Shown here piece after piece: positions 26,292 through 35,541 of a stretch of DNA of 64,000 nucleotides. Source of the stretch: Streptomyces actinomycinicus (GTDB lineage Bacteria; Actinomycetota; Actinomycetes; Streptomycetales; Streptomycetaceae); contig NZ_JAERRK010000031.1 in assembly GCF_016741775.1 (NCBI RefSeq), forward strand, positions 1 to 64,000. Direction: 5' to 3'. The position numbers were made by a program, and so were the translations under genes. Position 1 is the first letter of the stretch; each line of letters opens with the position of its first letter. The notes under the pieces are model-generated. The model did no database searches. It was given only the letters and a program-made list of their open reading frames with translations, and was not told where the DNA came from.

Positions 26292-28378
26292 CGTCGTCTC
26301 TCGGACAGCAGGCCGGCGAGGATCCGGTCGGGGGTGAGGGGGAGTTCCCGGAAGCGGATGCCGGTGGCGTGGTGGACGGCGTTGCCGAGGGCGGCCGCGG
26401 TGCCGACGATGCCGATCTCGCCGATGCCCTTGCTGCCCATGGGGTTGAGGTGGGTGTCGTGCTCGTCGATCCAGTCGGCCTCGATGTCCGGGATGTCGGC
26501 GTGGACGGGCACGTGGTAGGAGGCGAGGTCGGCCTCGGGGAAGTCGCCGAACGCGGGGTCCAGGGTGCTGCTCTCGGTGAGGGCCATGCCGAGGCCCATG
26601 ATCATGGCGCCGGTGAACTGGGAGTGTGCGGTGCGGGCGTTGAGGATCCGGCCGGCGGCGAAGATCCCGAGGAGCCGGCGGACCCGGATCTCGCCGGTGA
26701 CGGTGTCGACGGCGGCCTCGGCGAAGTGCGCGCCGAACGCGTGCCGTGCGTAGGGGCTGTCGGCGTCGGCCTTTCCGGTGGTGTCCGCGCGGACCGTCGG
26801 GCCCTCTTCGGGGTGGGCGGCGAGCCGGGTGCACGCCTCGTGCACGGCCCAGCCCCAGGAGGCGGTGCCGGAGGAGTCCGCGGCCATCGGCGCGGGCGGC
26901 AGATCGGTGTGACCGACCTCGGTGCGCACCCGGTCCAGGGGCACGCCGAGGGCGTCGGCGGCGATCTGTGCGAGGACGGTACGCGCCCCGGTGCCGATGT
27001 CGGCCGCGTTGACCCGGACGACGAAGGTGCCGTCGGGCCGGGCCTCGGCGCTGGCGGTGGACGGGGAGACCATGGCCGGGTAGGTGGCGGCGGCCACGCC
27101 GGTGCCGATCAGCAGCGGGCCCTCGCGGCGGACGCCGGGGCTCGGGTCGCGGCCGGCCCAGCCGAAGCGGCGGGCGCCCTCGCGCAGGCACTCCACGACG
27201 TGCCGGCTGCTGAACGGTCTGCCGCTGACCGGTTCCCGTTCCGGTTCGTTGCGCAGACGCAGCTCCACCGGGTCCATGCCGAGCGCGTGGGCGAGTTCGT
27301 CCACGGCGGACTCCAGGGCGTACATGCCGGACGCGTGGCCGGGTGCCCGCATCCAGGACGGGGTGGGCACGTCCAGCGGCACCACGTGGTGGGAGCTGAG
27401 CAGGTTCGGGGTGGCGTACATGACCCGGGAGACACCCGCGGCGTGCTCGACGTACTCCTTCACGCGCGAGGTGTGGGTGGTCACCTCGTGCAGCAGGGCG
27501 GTGAGCCGGCCGTCCGGGTGTGCGCCGAGCCGCAGCCGCTGCACGGTGGGGGCGCGGTGGCCGACGACGGTGGGCAGTGACCGGCGGGGGTGGGCCAGGG
27601 TGACGGGCCGGCCGGTGTGCCGGGCGGCCATCGCGGCGAGCACGACGTCGGAGCGCGGGGTGCCCTTCGAGCCGAAGCCGCCGCCGACGTGCTCGGCGAC
27701 GACGGTGACGTCCTCCTCGGGCAGCCGGAACAGCCGGGCGAGCACGGACCGCACGGTCGTTCCGCCCTGGGTGGAGGTGTACAGGGTCAGCCGGTCCCCG
27801 TCCCACTGGGCCGTGGTGGCGTGCGGCTCCATGGCGTGGTTGTGCAGCGGCGGGATCCGGTAGGTGACGTCGACGCGGACCTCGGCCCCGGCGAAGGCGG
27901 CCACCGGGTCGCCGTACTCGGCGCGGCCGGGCTGGCCGCCGGCCTGCTCCGGCTCGTAGCCGGCCGGGTGGTCCTCGGTGAGTTCGGCGTCGTGGGGTGC
28001 GGTGTCGTACGTGACCCGGACGGCCCGGGCGGCGGCGCGGGCCTGCTCCGGGGTCTCGGCGACGGCCAGGGCGGCGCACCAGCCGCGGTGCGGTACGGCG
28101 GGGCCCTGCAGGACGGCGAGGGTGCCGTCCTCGGGCTCGGCGAGCCGGGGCGCGTCGGTGTGGGTGAGGACGGCGAGGACGCCGGGCAGGGCGAGGGCCG
28201 CCGAGGTGTCGACGGCGGTGATCCGGCCGCGGGCGACGGCGGCGGGAACGGGCCAGGCGTGGGTGCGGCCGGGCAGTGCGTACTCGGCGGCGTAGCGGGC
28301 GGCGCCGGTGACCTTCTGGCGGCCTTCCCGGCGCTCGGCGGGTGCGCCCAGGGCGGTGCCGGTCGTGGTGCCGGTCAT
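26288..28378 (-). CDS. Xanthine dehydrogenase family, molybdopterin-binding subunit
   Basis: A 696-residue large subunit of a molybdenum hydroxylase (YagR/PaoC-like). Cofactor-binding segments are EHVGGGFGSKGTPRSDVVLAA, PSWMRAPGHASGMYALESAVDELA, NAADIGTGARTVLAQIAADAL and the C-terminal catalytic-Glu block GSKGIGEIGIVGTAAAL. It hydroxylates a purine, aldehyde or heteroaromatic substrate; aldehydes are most likely for the Pao-type split into three genes. It forms a complex with the FAD and iron-sulfur subunits encoded just upstream. No dedicated chaperone (PaoD/XdhC) is seen in the window. Confidence 0.92.
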   Translation of the reverse strand: MTGTTTGTALGAPAERREGRQKVTGAARYAAEYALPGRTHAWPVPAAVARGRITAVDTSAALALPGVLAVLTHTDAPRLAEPEDGTLAVLQGPAVPHRGWCAALAVAETPEQARAAARAVRVTYDTAPHDAELTEDHPAGYEPEQAGGQPGRAEYGDPVAAFAGAEVRVDVTYRIPPLHNHAMEPHATTAQWDGDRLTLYTSTQGGTTVRSVLARLFRLPEEDVTVVAEHVGGGFGSKGTPRSDVVLAAMAARHTGRPVTLAHPRRSLPTVVGHRAPTVQRLRLGAHPDGRLTALLHEVTTHTSRVKEYVEHAAGVSRVMYATPNLLSSHHVVPLDVPTPSWMRAPGHASGMYALESAVDELAHALGMDPVELRLRNEPEREPVSGRPFSSRHVVECLREGARRFGWAGRDPSPGVRREGPLLIGTGVAAATYPAMVSPSTASAEARPDGTFVVRVNAADIGTGARTVLAQIAADALGVPLDRVRTEVGHTDLPPAPMAADSSGTASWGWAVHEACTRLAAHPEEGPTVRADTTGKADADSPYARHAFGAHFAEAAVDTVTGEIRVRRLLGIFAAGRILNARTAHSQFTGAMIMGLGMALTESSTLDPAFGDFPEADLASYHVPVHADIPDIEADWIDEHDTHLNPMGSKGIGEIGIVGTAAALGNAVHHATGIRFRELPLTPDRILAGLLSERRR

Positions 28379-28396
28379 GGGTCCTCCTGTGGCGGC

Positions 28397-29392
<996 letters not shown>

Positions 29393-29929
29393 TCAGATCA
29401 CGTCCTCGATCGCCTCGACGATGCGCGGGTAGGCGCCGCAGCGGCACAGGTTGCCGCTCATCCGCTCGCGGATCTCGGGCCGGTCCAGGGCCACGGGCCG
29501 GCCGGAGGGTGCCGCGGGGTCGGTGACGTGCGAGGGGTGGCCGGCCGCGGCCTCGGCGAGCATGCCCACGGCGGAGCAGAGCTGGCCCGGGGTGCAGTAG
29601 CCGCACTGGAAGGCGTCGCGGTCCAGGAAGGCCCGCTGGAGCGGGTGCGGCTCCTCGCCGTCCCCGCCGAGGCCCTCGACGGTGGTGATCTCGCTGCCGT
29701 CGAGGGTGACCGCGAGCAGCAGACAGCTGTTGAGGCGGCGCCCGTCGACCAGCACGGTGCAGGCACCGCACTGGCCGTGGTCGCAGCCCTTCTTGGACCC
29801 GGTGAGGTCCAGGTCCTCACGCAGCAGGTCCAGCAGGACGCGCCGGTGGTCGACGAGCAGGGTGTGGGGTTTGCCGTTGACCCGGAGGGTGACCTCGGAG
29901 TGCTGGCCGGGTTCGTGTGCGCTGGTCAT
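29393..29929 (-). CDS. Xanthine dehydrogenase family, [2Fe-2S] subunit
   Basis: A 178-residue iron-sulfur subunit (YagT/PaoA-like). The plant-type [2Fe-2S] cluster cysteines lie in GCDHGQCGACTVLVDGRRLNSC, and the second cluster in FQCGYCTPGQLC and GNLCRCGAYPRI. It has no Tat signal, unlike E. coli PaoA, so the complex is probably cytoplasmic; a longer frame upstream adds 28 residues with no twin-arginine motif. I start at ATG 29929, preceded by GGAAGG. It is the first gene of the leftward operon ending in GH65. Confidence 0.92.
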   Translation of the reverse strand: MTSAHEPGQHSEVTLRVNGKPHTLLVDHRRVLLDLLREDLDLTGSKKGCDHGQCGACTVLVDGRRLNSCLLLAVTLDGSEITTVEGLGGDGEEPHPLQRAFLDRDAFQCGYCTPGQLCSAVGMLAEAAAGHPSHVTDPAAPSGRPVALDRPEIRERMSGNLCRCGAYPRIVEAIEDVI

Positions 29930-30022
29930 GGCAGGGATGACCTTCCGGACGGGCGGTGCTGCCGTGCTGACCGCGTATCCAGGTCGGCACGGCTCACACG
30001 TCCGGGAGGTCATCCCCCGGGC

Positions 30023-32203
30023 TCACGGGTAGCGGACCAGGTTCGCGACGTTGGTCGTCGCGTTCGAGGGGCCTCCGGTGTTGTTGACGACGTGACTGAT
30101 GGTGCCGGTGCCGCCGAGGGAGACGGTGACCATGCTGGTGAAGCGGACGTTCGGATTGTCCGGTGCCTCCAGGGCGCGGTCGGCGGTGACGCTCGGGTTG
30201 ACGTTGAAGTAGCAGTAGCTGCCGAGGCCGTACGCCTGGTGGCTGGTGACCGAGTCGGCGACCTTGTAGGCGGCGTAGCCGCGGGTGGAGCCGTTCATCC
30301 AGGAGGACTGGCTGGGCGGGTCGTAGGGCATCTCGTTCTGGAAGAAGTAGGTACGGCCGCCGTTGCCGTTCCAGACGGTCTGGTACTTCTGGAAGTGCTC
30401 CACGAACAGCCCGTACATGGTCACGTCGTCCCCGTTGACCACGAGGCCGGTGTCCGCGGTGTTGCTGGTCCAGCCGACGCCGCTGCCGTGGTCGGCGCGC
30501 CAGATCCACATGTGGTCGCCGATGACGTTCTTGCTGTTGACGACGAGGCCGGTGGCCGCCTTGCCGACGCCGGCGCCGCCGACGCGGAAGTAGACGTCGT
30601 GCAGGGAGGTCGGGTCGGCCGCGTGGGAGGCGGTGGAGCCGGCCGGCCCGACCTCGACGAGGGTCTTCGAGCTGGTGGTGCCGGCGTCGAAGAGCACGCC
30701 CGCGACCTTGACGCCGTCGACGTCGGCGACGGTCATCGCGGTGACGCCGTTGTCCGGGACGAAGGTGGCGAGGCCGAGACCGAGGACGACCGTGTCGGGG
30801 CGGGTCACCTTCAGGGTCTGGTCCAGGTGGTAGACGCCGGGGGTGACGAGCAGGTTCTGCCCGGCCGCGAGGGCGGCGTTGATCTGGGCGGCGGTGGCAC
30901 CCGGCTTGACGACGTAGAACCGGCTCAGCGGCAGCGAGGTGCCGGCCGGGGTGCCGTTCGCCCAGCTGGTGCCCGTGGAGTCGGTGCGGGTGCCCGGCAC
31001 GAACACCTGGTACTTCCCGGAGCCGTCGATGTACAGGAACGGCTTCTCCCGGCTGACCGGGCTCTTCGCGACGGTGGTGTGCGGCGGGTTCGGGAAGCTG
31101 GTGGCAGGGACGCCCTGGCTGCCGACGAAGACCATGTTCCAGTTCGAGCCGGTCCAGCTGCCGAGCTGGGAGTTGCGGGTCAGCCACTGCTGCTGGCTGC
31201 CCGAGTTCACCTGTCCGTCGATCCTGCTGTCGGCGAGGTAGCCGCCGGAGGACCAGCCGCCGTCGTCGAGGGCGAGGTTGCCGCGCAGGTGCATGCGCCG
31301 GTACGCCGCCGCCTGCGAGACCGCCCAGCGGTCGCCGCCGTTCTTCGGGGTGACGGACAGGTTCTCGGCGCCGCGCCAGAAGTTCTGGGTGGCGTTGCCC
31401 TGGAACCAGTCGGCCTCCGCGTGCACCGCCCCGTTGACGTTGACGGCGTCCGGGGTCAGGCCGAGGCCGAGGACCTGGGTGTAGAAGCCGACGTTGACGT
31501 CGGCGTTGTAGGTGCCGGGCTTGAACAGCACGGCGTAGCGCTGGGAGCCGAACTGGTTGGTCTCCTGCTGCCTGAAGACCGAGTCCAGTCTGCTCTGGAC
31601 GGTGGCGGAGGACATCGACGGGTCGAGCAGGAGCACGTTCGGGCCGAGGTCCGGGTCGTCGGGATTCTGGGACACCGGGGTCACCTGGAAGCGCTGGGCG
31701 GCGGTGCCGTTGCAGGTGTACTGCACGAACTGCACGCTGTCGGCCGTCGAGGCGCCGGGGTCGTCCAGGCACTTGCCGCTGCCCCGGTTGACGAAGTGGA
31801 AGGCACCGCCGCCCTCGTCGACGGGGAGCCACTGCTGGTTGGCGCCGCCGCCGTAGGTCCACAGGTGGACCGGGGCGTTGTCGGCCGTGGACACGTCGGC
31901 GACGTCGGCCACCTGGTCGGTGTCGTTGCGGCTGTTGATGCGGACGTAACCGCCGCCCGCGTCGGTGAAGCTCCACTGCTGGGCCGTGGTGCCGTTGCAC
32001 GTGTACTGCTGCACGACGGTGCCGTTGGCGGTGGCGGCGCCCCTGGCGTCCAGGCACTTGCCGCTCGCGGCGTCGACAACGGTGGCGAGGCCCGTGGGCA
32101 GGACGGTGGCAGCGGTGGCGGCGGGCGCGGGGGCCGCCGTGAGCAGCGCGGCGGCGAGGGACAGCGCGGCGAGCGAGCCCGCGGCGGGGAGGGGTCTGGC
32201 CAT
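30023..32203 (-). CDS. Secreted CBM13 (ricin-type) beta-helix protein, probable glycan-active enzyme
   Basis: A 726-residue secreted protein. A signal peptide (residues about 1-30) ends at APAATAA. Residues about 38-175 form a ricin-B/CBM13 carbohydrate-binding domain with QYTCNGT-type repeats. The remaining ~540 residues have the Asn/Gly-rich pattern of a right-handed parallel beta-helix (QRYAVLFKPGTYNADVNVGFYTQVLGLG; NVIGDHMWIWRADHG; GLFVEHFQKYQTVWNG). Such proteins are often labelled adenylyl cyclase or factor 5/8-like, but the architecture points to a polysaccharide-degrading enzyme, perhaps a glucanase. The catalytic residues are not certain. A GGTCCGGACC operator-like site lies about 100 bp upstream. 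Confidence 0.8.
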   Translation of the reverse strand: MARPLPAAGSLAALSLAAALLTAAPAPAATAATVLPTGLATVVDAASGKCLDARGAATANGTVVQQYTCNGTTAQQWSFTDAGGGYVRINSRNDTDQVADVADVSTADNAPVHLWTYGGGANQQWLPVDEGGGAFHFVNRGSGKCLDDPGASTADSVQFVQYTCNGTAAQRFQVTPVSQNPDDPDLGPNVLLLDPSMSSATVQSRLDSVFRQQETNQFGSQRYAVLFKPGTYNADVNVGFYTQVLGLGLTPDAVNVNGAVHAEADWFQGNATQNFWRGAENLSVTPKNGGDRWAVSQAAAYRRMHLRGNLALDDGGWSSGGYLADSRIDGQVNSGSQQQWLTRNSQLGSWTGSNWNMVFVGSQGVPATSFPNPPHTTVAKSPVSREKPFLYIDGSGKYQVFVPGTRTDSTGTSWANGTPAGTSLPLSRFYVVKPGATAAQINAALAAGQNLLVTPGVYHLDQTLKVTRPDTVVLGLGLATFVPDNGVTAMTVADVDGVKVAGVLFDAGTTSSKTLVEVGPAGSTASHAADPTSLHDVYFRVGGAGVGKAATGLVVNSKNVIGDHMWIWRADHGSGVGWTSNTADTGLVVNGDDVTMYGLFVEHFQKYQTVWNGNGGRTYFFQNEMPYDPPSQSSWMNGSTRGYAAYKVADSVTSHQAYGLGSYCYFNVNPSVTADRALEAPDNPNVRFTSMVTVSLGGTGTISHVVNNTGGPSNATTNVANLVRYP

Positions 32204-32236
32204 GGACGCGGGTGGCCTTTCACGTGGGGGGTGGGC

Positions 32237-32277
32237 GCGGGCCCAACGGCCGGGGGATCGACGGCCGTTGGGCCCGC
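32237..32277 (-). terminator. Strong hairpin between the ABC exporter and the CBM13 gene
   Basis: A perfect 16-bp stem (GCGGGCCCAACGGCCG at 32237-32252 with 32262-32277) has a nine-base loop. It lies past the stop of the leftward ABC exporter and 34 bases before the leftward CBM13 gene, so it can terminate the former. If the CBM13 promoter lies upstream of it, it would also sit in that gene's leader. Confidence 0.7.
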
Positions 32278-32302
32278 GAGGCTTTGTTTAAGGCGTGAAA
32301 CT

Positions 32303-32318
32303 AAAGGTCCGGACCACT
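32303..32318. promoter_or_regulatory. GGTCCGGACC operator-like site upstream of the CBM13 gene
   Basis: The site AAAGGTCCGGACCACT contains a perfect 10-bp palindrome. It agrees at 12 of 16 positions with my recollection of the DasR dre consensus (ACTGGTCTAGACCACT). Read leftward it resembles the GGTCCAGACC elements of Streptomyces chitinase promoters. It lies about 100 bp before the secreted CBM13 gene, which fits sugar-responsive control. Confidence 0.4.
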
Positions 32319-32355
32319 GGCGTCAAGAGGCGCGGGAGGAAAGCGGACGAGCCGG

Positions 32356-32445
32356 GGCACAGATGCGGCGGGCGGCCCTCACCCCGCCGCCGCGTCCGCC
32401 GGCACAGATGCGGCGGGCGGCCCTCACCCCGCCGCCGCGTCCGCC
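32356..32445. repeat. Perfect 45-bp tandem duplication covering the ABC exporter stop codon
   Basis: Two identical 45-bp units lie at 32356-32400 and 32401-32445. The right unit contains the last seven sense codons and TGA of the leftward ABC exporter gene (32424-32445); the left unit repeats the same segment downstream of the stop. It is a recent duplication of a gene 3' end. Confidence 0.9.
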
Positions 32446-34331
32446 GGCACCGGCCCGGGTGCCGCGCCGTCCCGCTGGGCGAACTGGGTCCGGTGCAGCT
32501 CGGCGTACCGGCCGGCCGCCGCCAGGAGCTCCTCGTGCGTGCCCCTCTCCACGATCCGGCCGGCCTCCACGACCAGGATCTGGTCGGCGGCACGGACCGT
32601 GGACAGCCGGTGGGCGATCACCACGGCGGTACGGCCCGCCAGGGCCTCGGTCAGCGCCTCCTGGACGGCCGCCTCGGAGGTGTTGTCCAGGTGGGCGGTG
32701 GCCTCGTCCAGGATGACGACGCGCTGGCGGGCCAGCAGCAGCCGGGCGATGGTCATGCGCTGACGCTCGCCGCCGGAGAGCCGGTAGCCGCGCTCGCCGA
32801 CGACCGTGTCCAGGCCGTCGGGCAGGGACCGCACGACCTCGGCGAGGCGGGCGCGGCCCAGGACGTCCCACAGCTCCTCGTCCGAGGCCTCGGGCCGGGC
32901 CAGCAGCAGGTTGGCGCGCACGGTGTCGTGGAACAGGTGGCCGTCCTGGGTGACCATGCCGAGGGTGGCCCGCAGGGACGCGGCGGTCAGCTCCCGGACG
33001 TCGACGCCGCCGATGCGCACCGCACCCTCGTCGACGTCGTACAGGCGCGGCAGGAGTTGCGCGATGGTCGACTTGCCGGCGCCGGAGGAGCCGACGAGGG
33101 CGACGGTCTGGCCGGGTTCGGCGCGGAAGGAGATGCCGTGCAGCACCTCGGTGCCTCCGCGGGTGTCGAGCGCGGCGACCTCCTCCAGGGAGGCGAGCGA
33201 GACCTGGTCGGCGGAGGGGTAGGCGAAGCGGACGCCGTCGAACTCCACGGCCACCGGACCCTCGGGGACCTCGCGGGCGTCCGGCTTCTGCTCGATGAGC
33301 GGCTTCAGGTCCAGCACCTCGAAGACCCGCTCGAAGCTGACGAGCGCGCTCATCACCTCGACCCGGGCGCCGGCGAGCGCGGTCAGCGGGGCGTACAGGC
33401 GGGTCAGCAGCAGGGCCAGGGCGACCACGGCACCGGGCTCCAGGCTGCCGCGCAGGGCGAACCAGCCGCCGAGGCCGTAGACGAGGGCCAGGGCGAGGGC
33501 GGAGACCAGGGTGAGGGAGGTGATGAAGACCGACTGGGCGGTGGCCGTGCGCACGCCGATGTCCCGCACCCGGGCGGCCCGTGCCGCGAACTCCGCGGAC
33601 TCCTCCTCCGGCCGGCCGAACAGCTTGACCAGGGTGGCGCCGGGAGCGGAGAAGCGCTCGGTCATACGGGTGCCCATGGCCGCGTTCAGCGCCGCCGCCT
33701 CCCGCTGCATACCGGCCATCCGGCTGCCCATCCGTCGGGCGGGCAGCACGAACACCGGCAGCAGGACCAGTGCGAGCAGGGTGATCTGCCAGGACAGGGT
33801 GAGCATCACGGCGAGGGTGAGCAGCAGGGTGACCAGGTTGCTGACGACTCCGGAGAGGGTGTTGGCGAAGGCCCGCTGGGCGCCGATCACGTCGTTGTTG
33901 AGCCGGCTGACCAGCGCGCCCGTACGCGTACGTGTGAAGAACGCGACAGGCATGCGCTGCACATGATCGAACACAGCCGTTCTGAGGTCGAGGATGAGTC
34001 CCTCCCCGAGCGTCGCCGACAGGCGCCGGGCGAGGACGCCGAGCCCTGCCTCCACGAGGGCGACCAGCGCGATGAGCAGGGAGAGCCGGACCACTGCGCC
34101 GGTGTCGTGCCCCGCCACGATCGCGTCGACGACGCGGCCGGCGAGCACCGGGGTCGCCACGGCGAGCAGGGCCGTCACCACCCCGAGCAGCACGAACCGG
34201 AGGAGGCCGGAGCGGTGGGGGCGGGCGAAGGCGGCGATGCGGCGCAGCGTGGCGCGCGCGAAGGGGCGGTGCTCGGACTGCGCGTTCATGACGCTGTGCA
34301 GCTGCATCCATGCGGTGGTTTCCATGCTCAT
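32424..34331 (-). CDS. ABC exporter, fused membrane and ATPase domains, probable SoxR target
   Basis: A 635-residue half-transporter. An N-terminal six-helix exporter domain (residues about 40-330) is followed by a nucleotide-binding domain with Walker A GSSGAGKST, signature RLSGGERQRM, Walker B RVVILDEATAHLD and switch His in VIAHRLSTV. It works as a dimer exporting a drug, lipid or redox-active metabolite. The promoter carries a SoxR-type operator (CCTCAAGCTTCGTTGAGG) in a 19-bp spacer. The S. coelicolor SoxR regulon includes an ABC exporter of this kind, so expression is probably induced by redox-cycling compounds. The ATG at 34331 lies seven bases from the -10, implying a leaderless message. 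Confidence 0.93.
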   Translation of the reverse strand: MSMETTAWMQLHSVMNAQSEHRPFARATLRRIAAFARPHRSGLLRFVLLGVVTALLAVATPVLAGRVVDAIVAGHDTGAVVRLSLLIALVALVEAGLGVLARRLSATLGEGLILDLRTAVFDHVQRMPVAFFTRTRTGALVSRLNNDVIGAQRAFANTLSGVVSNLVTLLLTLAVMLTLSWQITLLALVLLPVFVLPARRMGSRMAGMQREAAALNAAMGTRMTERFSAPGATLVKLFGRPEEESAEFAARAARVRDIGVRTATAQSVFITSLTLVSALALALVYGLGGWFALRGSLEPGAVVALALLLTRLYAPLTALAGARVEVMSALVSFERVFEVLDLKPLIEQKPDAREVPEGPVAVEFDGVRFAYPSADQVSLASLEEVAALDTRGGTEVLHGISFRAEPGQTVALVGSSGAGKSTIAQLLPRLYDVDEGAVRIGGVDVRELTAASLRATLGMVTQDGHLFHDTVRANLLLARPEASDEELWDVLGRARLAEVVRSLPDGLDTVVGERGYRLSGGERQRMTIARLLLARQRVVILDEATAHLDNTSEAAVQEALTEALAGRTAVVIAHRLSTVRAADQILVVEAGRIVERGTHEELLAAAGRYAELHRTQFAQRDGAAPGPVPADAAAG

Positions 34332-34338
34332 GCGACAG

Positions 34339-34369
34339 AACGTAGAACCTCAAGCTTCGTTGAGGTCAA
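34339..34369 (-). promoter_or_regulatory. SoxR-type promoter with 18-bp operator
   Basis: Leftward -35 TTGACC (34369-34364) and -10 TACGTT (34344-34339) are 19 bp apart, the over-long spacing of MerR/SoxR-controlled promoters. The spacer region contains CCTCAAGCTTCGTTGAGG (34348-34365), with both half-sites of the SoxR consensus CCTCAAG...TTGAGG intact. Seven bases separate the -10 from the ABC exporter ATG. Confidence 0.85.
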
Positions 34370-34433
34370 TGTCCGCGCCATTTCACCCGCACCGGCTTCG
34401 TCCGCACCGGCGCCACTCCGCCCGAAGGCCCCG

Positions 34434-35495
34434 ATGACCTCACTCTGTAAGCCGCCGTCCCCGATTCCGTCACCTGCGGTTGGCGCGGCCCGGCGACCCT
34501 GTGCCGATGTGACCGCCGTCCCGCTCCCCCCGTTTCCCCGCGGACGCCTTCCCCGGCGACTCCCCCGTCGCGTCCCGGTCCGCCAGGTGCTCTGCCTGGT
34601 GCCGCTCGTGCTCGTGGCCGTGGCCGCCCTGCGGCACCGCTCGGTGCTCGCCGAGGGCTTCGGCCAGCTGCGCACCGCTTCCTGGCCCTGGCTGCTCGCC
34701 GCGGCCGGGGCCACCTGCCTGACCTGGGTGGCCGCCGCGTTCACCCGGCAGGGAGCGGTCGTGCAGCCACTGCCGAAGGCGCGGCTGCTGGCCACCCAGT
34801 TCGCCGCCGGTGCGGCCAACCATCTGCTGCCGACCGGTCTCGGCGCGGGCGCCGTGAACCTGCGCTTCATGACCGTGTGCGGGGTACCGCTCGCCCGTTC
34901 CTCGGCCGCGCTGGCCCTGTACCTGCTGGCCGAGTGCGTGGGCCGGCTCGGCCTGCTCGCGGCCCTGCTGATCGTCTTCCCGGACGCGCTGCGGCTCGGG
35001 CCCCTGCTGCCGGACGGCTCGGTGCTCCCGCTGCTGCTCGGCGCGGCCGGCCTGCTGGTCGCGGCGGTGGCCGTGGTGGCGCTCGTACGACGGCTGCGCA
35101 CGCGCGTGGTCGCGTTCCTGCGGGACGCCCTCGGCGAGGCGCGGTCGGTGCACACCCGGCCGGCTCGCGCCCTGGCCCTGTGGGGCGGCTCGCTGGCCTT
35201 CCCGGCGCTCCAGGCGGCGGGGCTCGTCGCGGTCGGGCAGGCGCTGCGGCTGCCGGTGCCGCCCGCGCACATGGTGCTGGCCTACCTCGCCGCGACGGTG
35301 GCGGTGGCCCTGGTGCCCACGCCGGGCGGGCTGGGGTCCGTGGAGGCGGCGCTGATCGTGACGCTGGTCGCGGTGGGCGGCCCCGCCGCGGTGGCCACGG
35401 CGGTGGTCCTGGCGTACCGGATCATCACCGTGTGGGTGCCGCTCGTGCCGGGGGCGCTGACGCTGGGGGCGCTGGTGCGGCTGAAGGTCATCTGA
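34434..35495 (+). CDS. Lysylphosphatidylglycerol synthase-like (UPF0104) membrane protein
   Basis: A 353-residue protein with about eight membrane helices, matching the transmembrane (flippase) part of the MprF/AglD family but lacking the aminoacyl-transfer domain. Characteristic stretches are AANHLLPTGLGAGAVNLRFM (about residue 125), ALYLLAECVGRLGLL and the C-terminal LVPTPGGLGSVEAALIVTLVAVG. Such proteins probably move lipids or polyprenyl-linked sugars across the membrane. The ATG at 34434 follows GAAGG; a GTG 25 codons later (34509) is an alternative that removes a Pro/Ser-rich N-terminus. It is divergent from the ABC exporter; the crotonase gene follows after 46 bases. Confidence 0.83.
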   Translation: MTSLCKPPSPIPSPAVGAARRPCADVTAVPLPPFPRGRLPRRLPRRVPVRQVLCLVPLVLVAVAALRHRSVLAEGFGQLRTASWPWLLAAAGATCLTWVAAAFTRQGAVVQPLPKARLLATQFAAGAANHLLPTGLGAGAVNLRFMTVCGVPLARSSAALALYLLAECVGRLGLLAALLIVFPDALRLGPLLPDGSVLPLLLGAAGLLVAAVAVVALVRRLRTRVVAFLRDALGEARSVHTRPARALALWGGSLAFPALQAAGLVAVGQALRLPVPPAHMVLAYLAATVAVALVPTPGGLGSVEAALIVTLVAVGGPAAVATAVVLAYRIITVWVPLVPGALTLGALVRLKVI

Positions 35496-35541
35496 GGCAG
35501 AGTGGGGCCTTCGAGCCGCCGCCCGAGAAGGAGCACGCACC

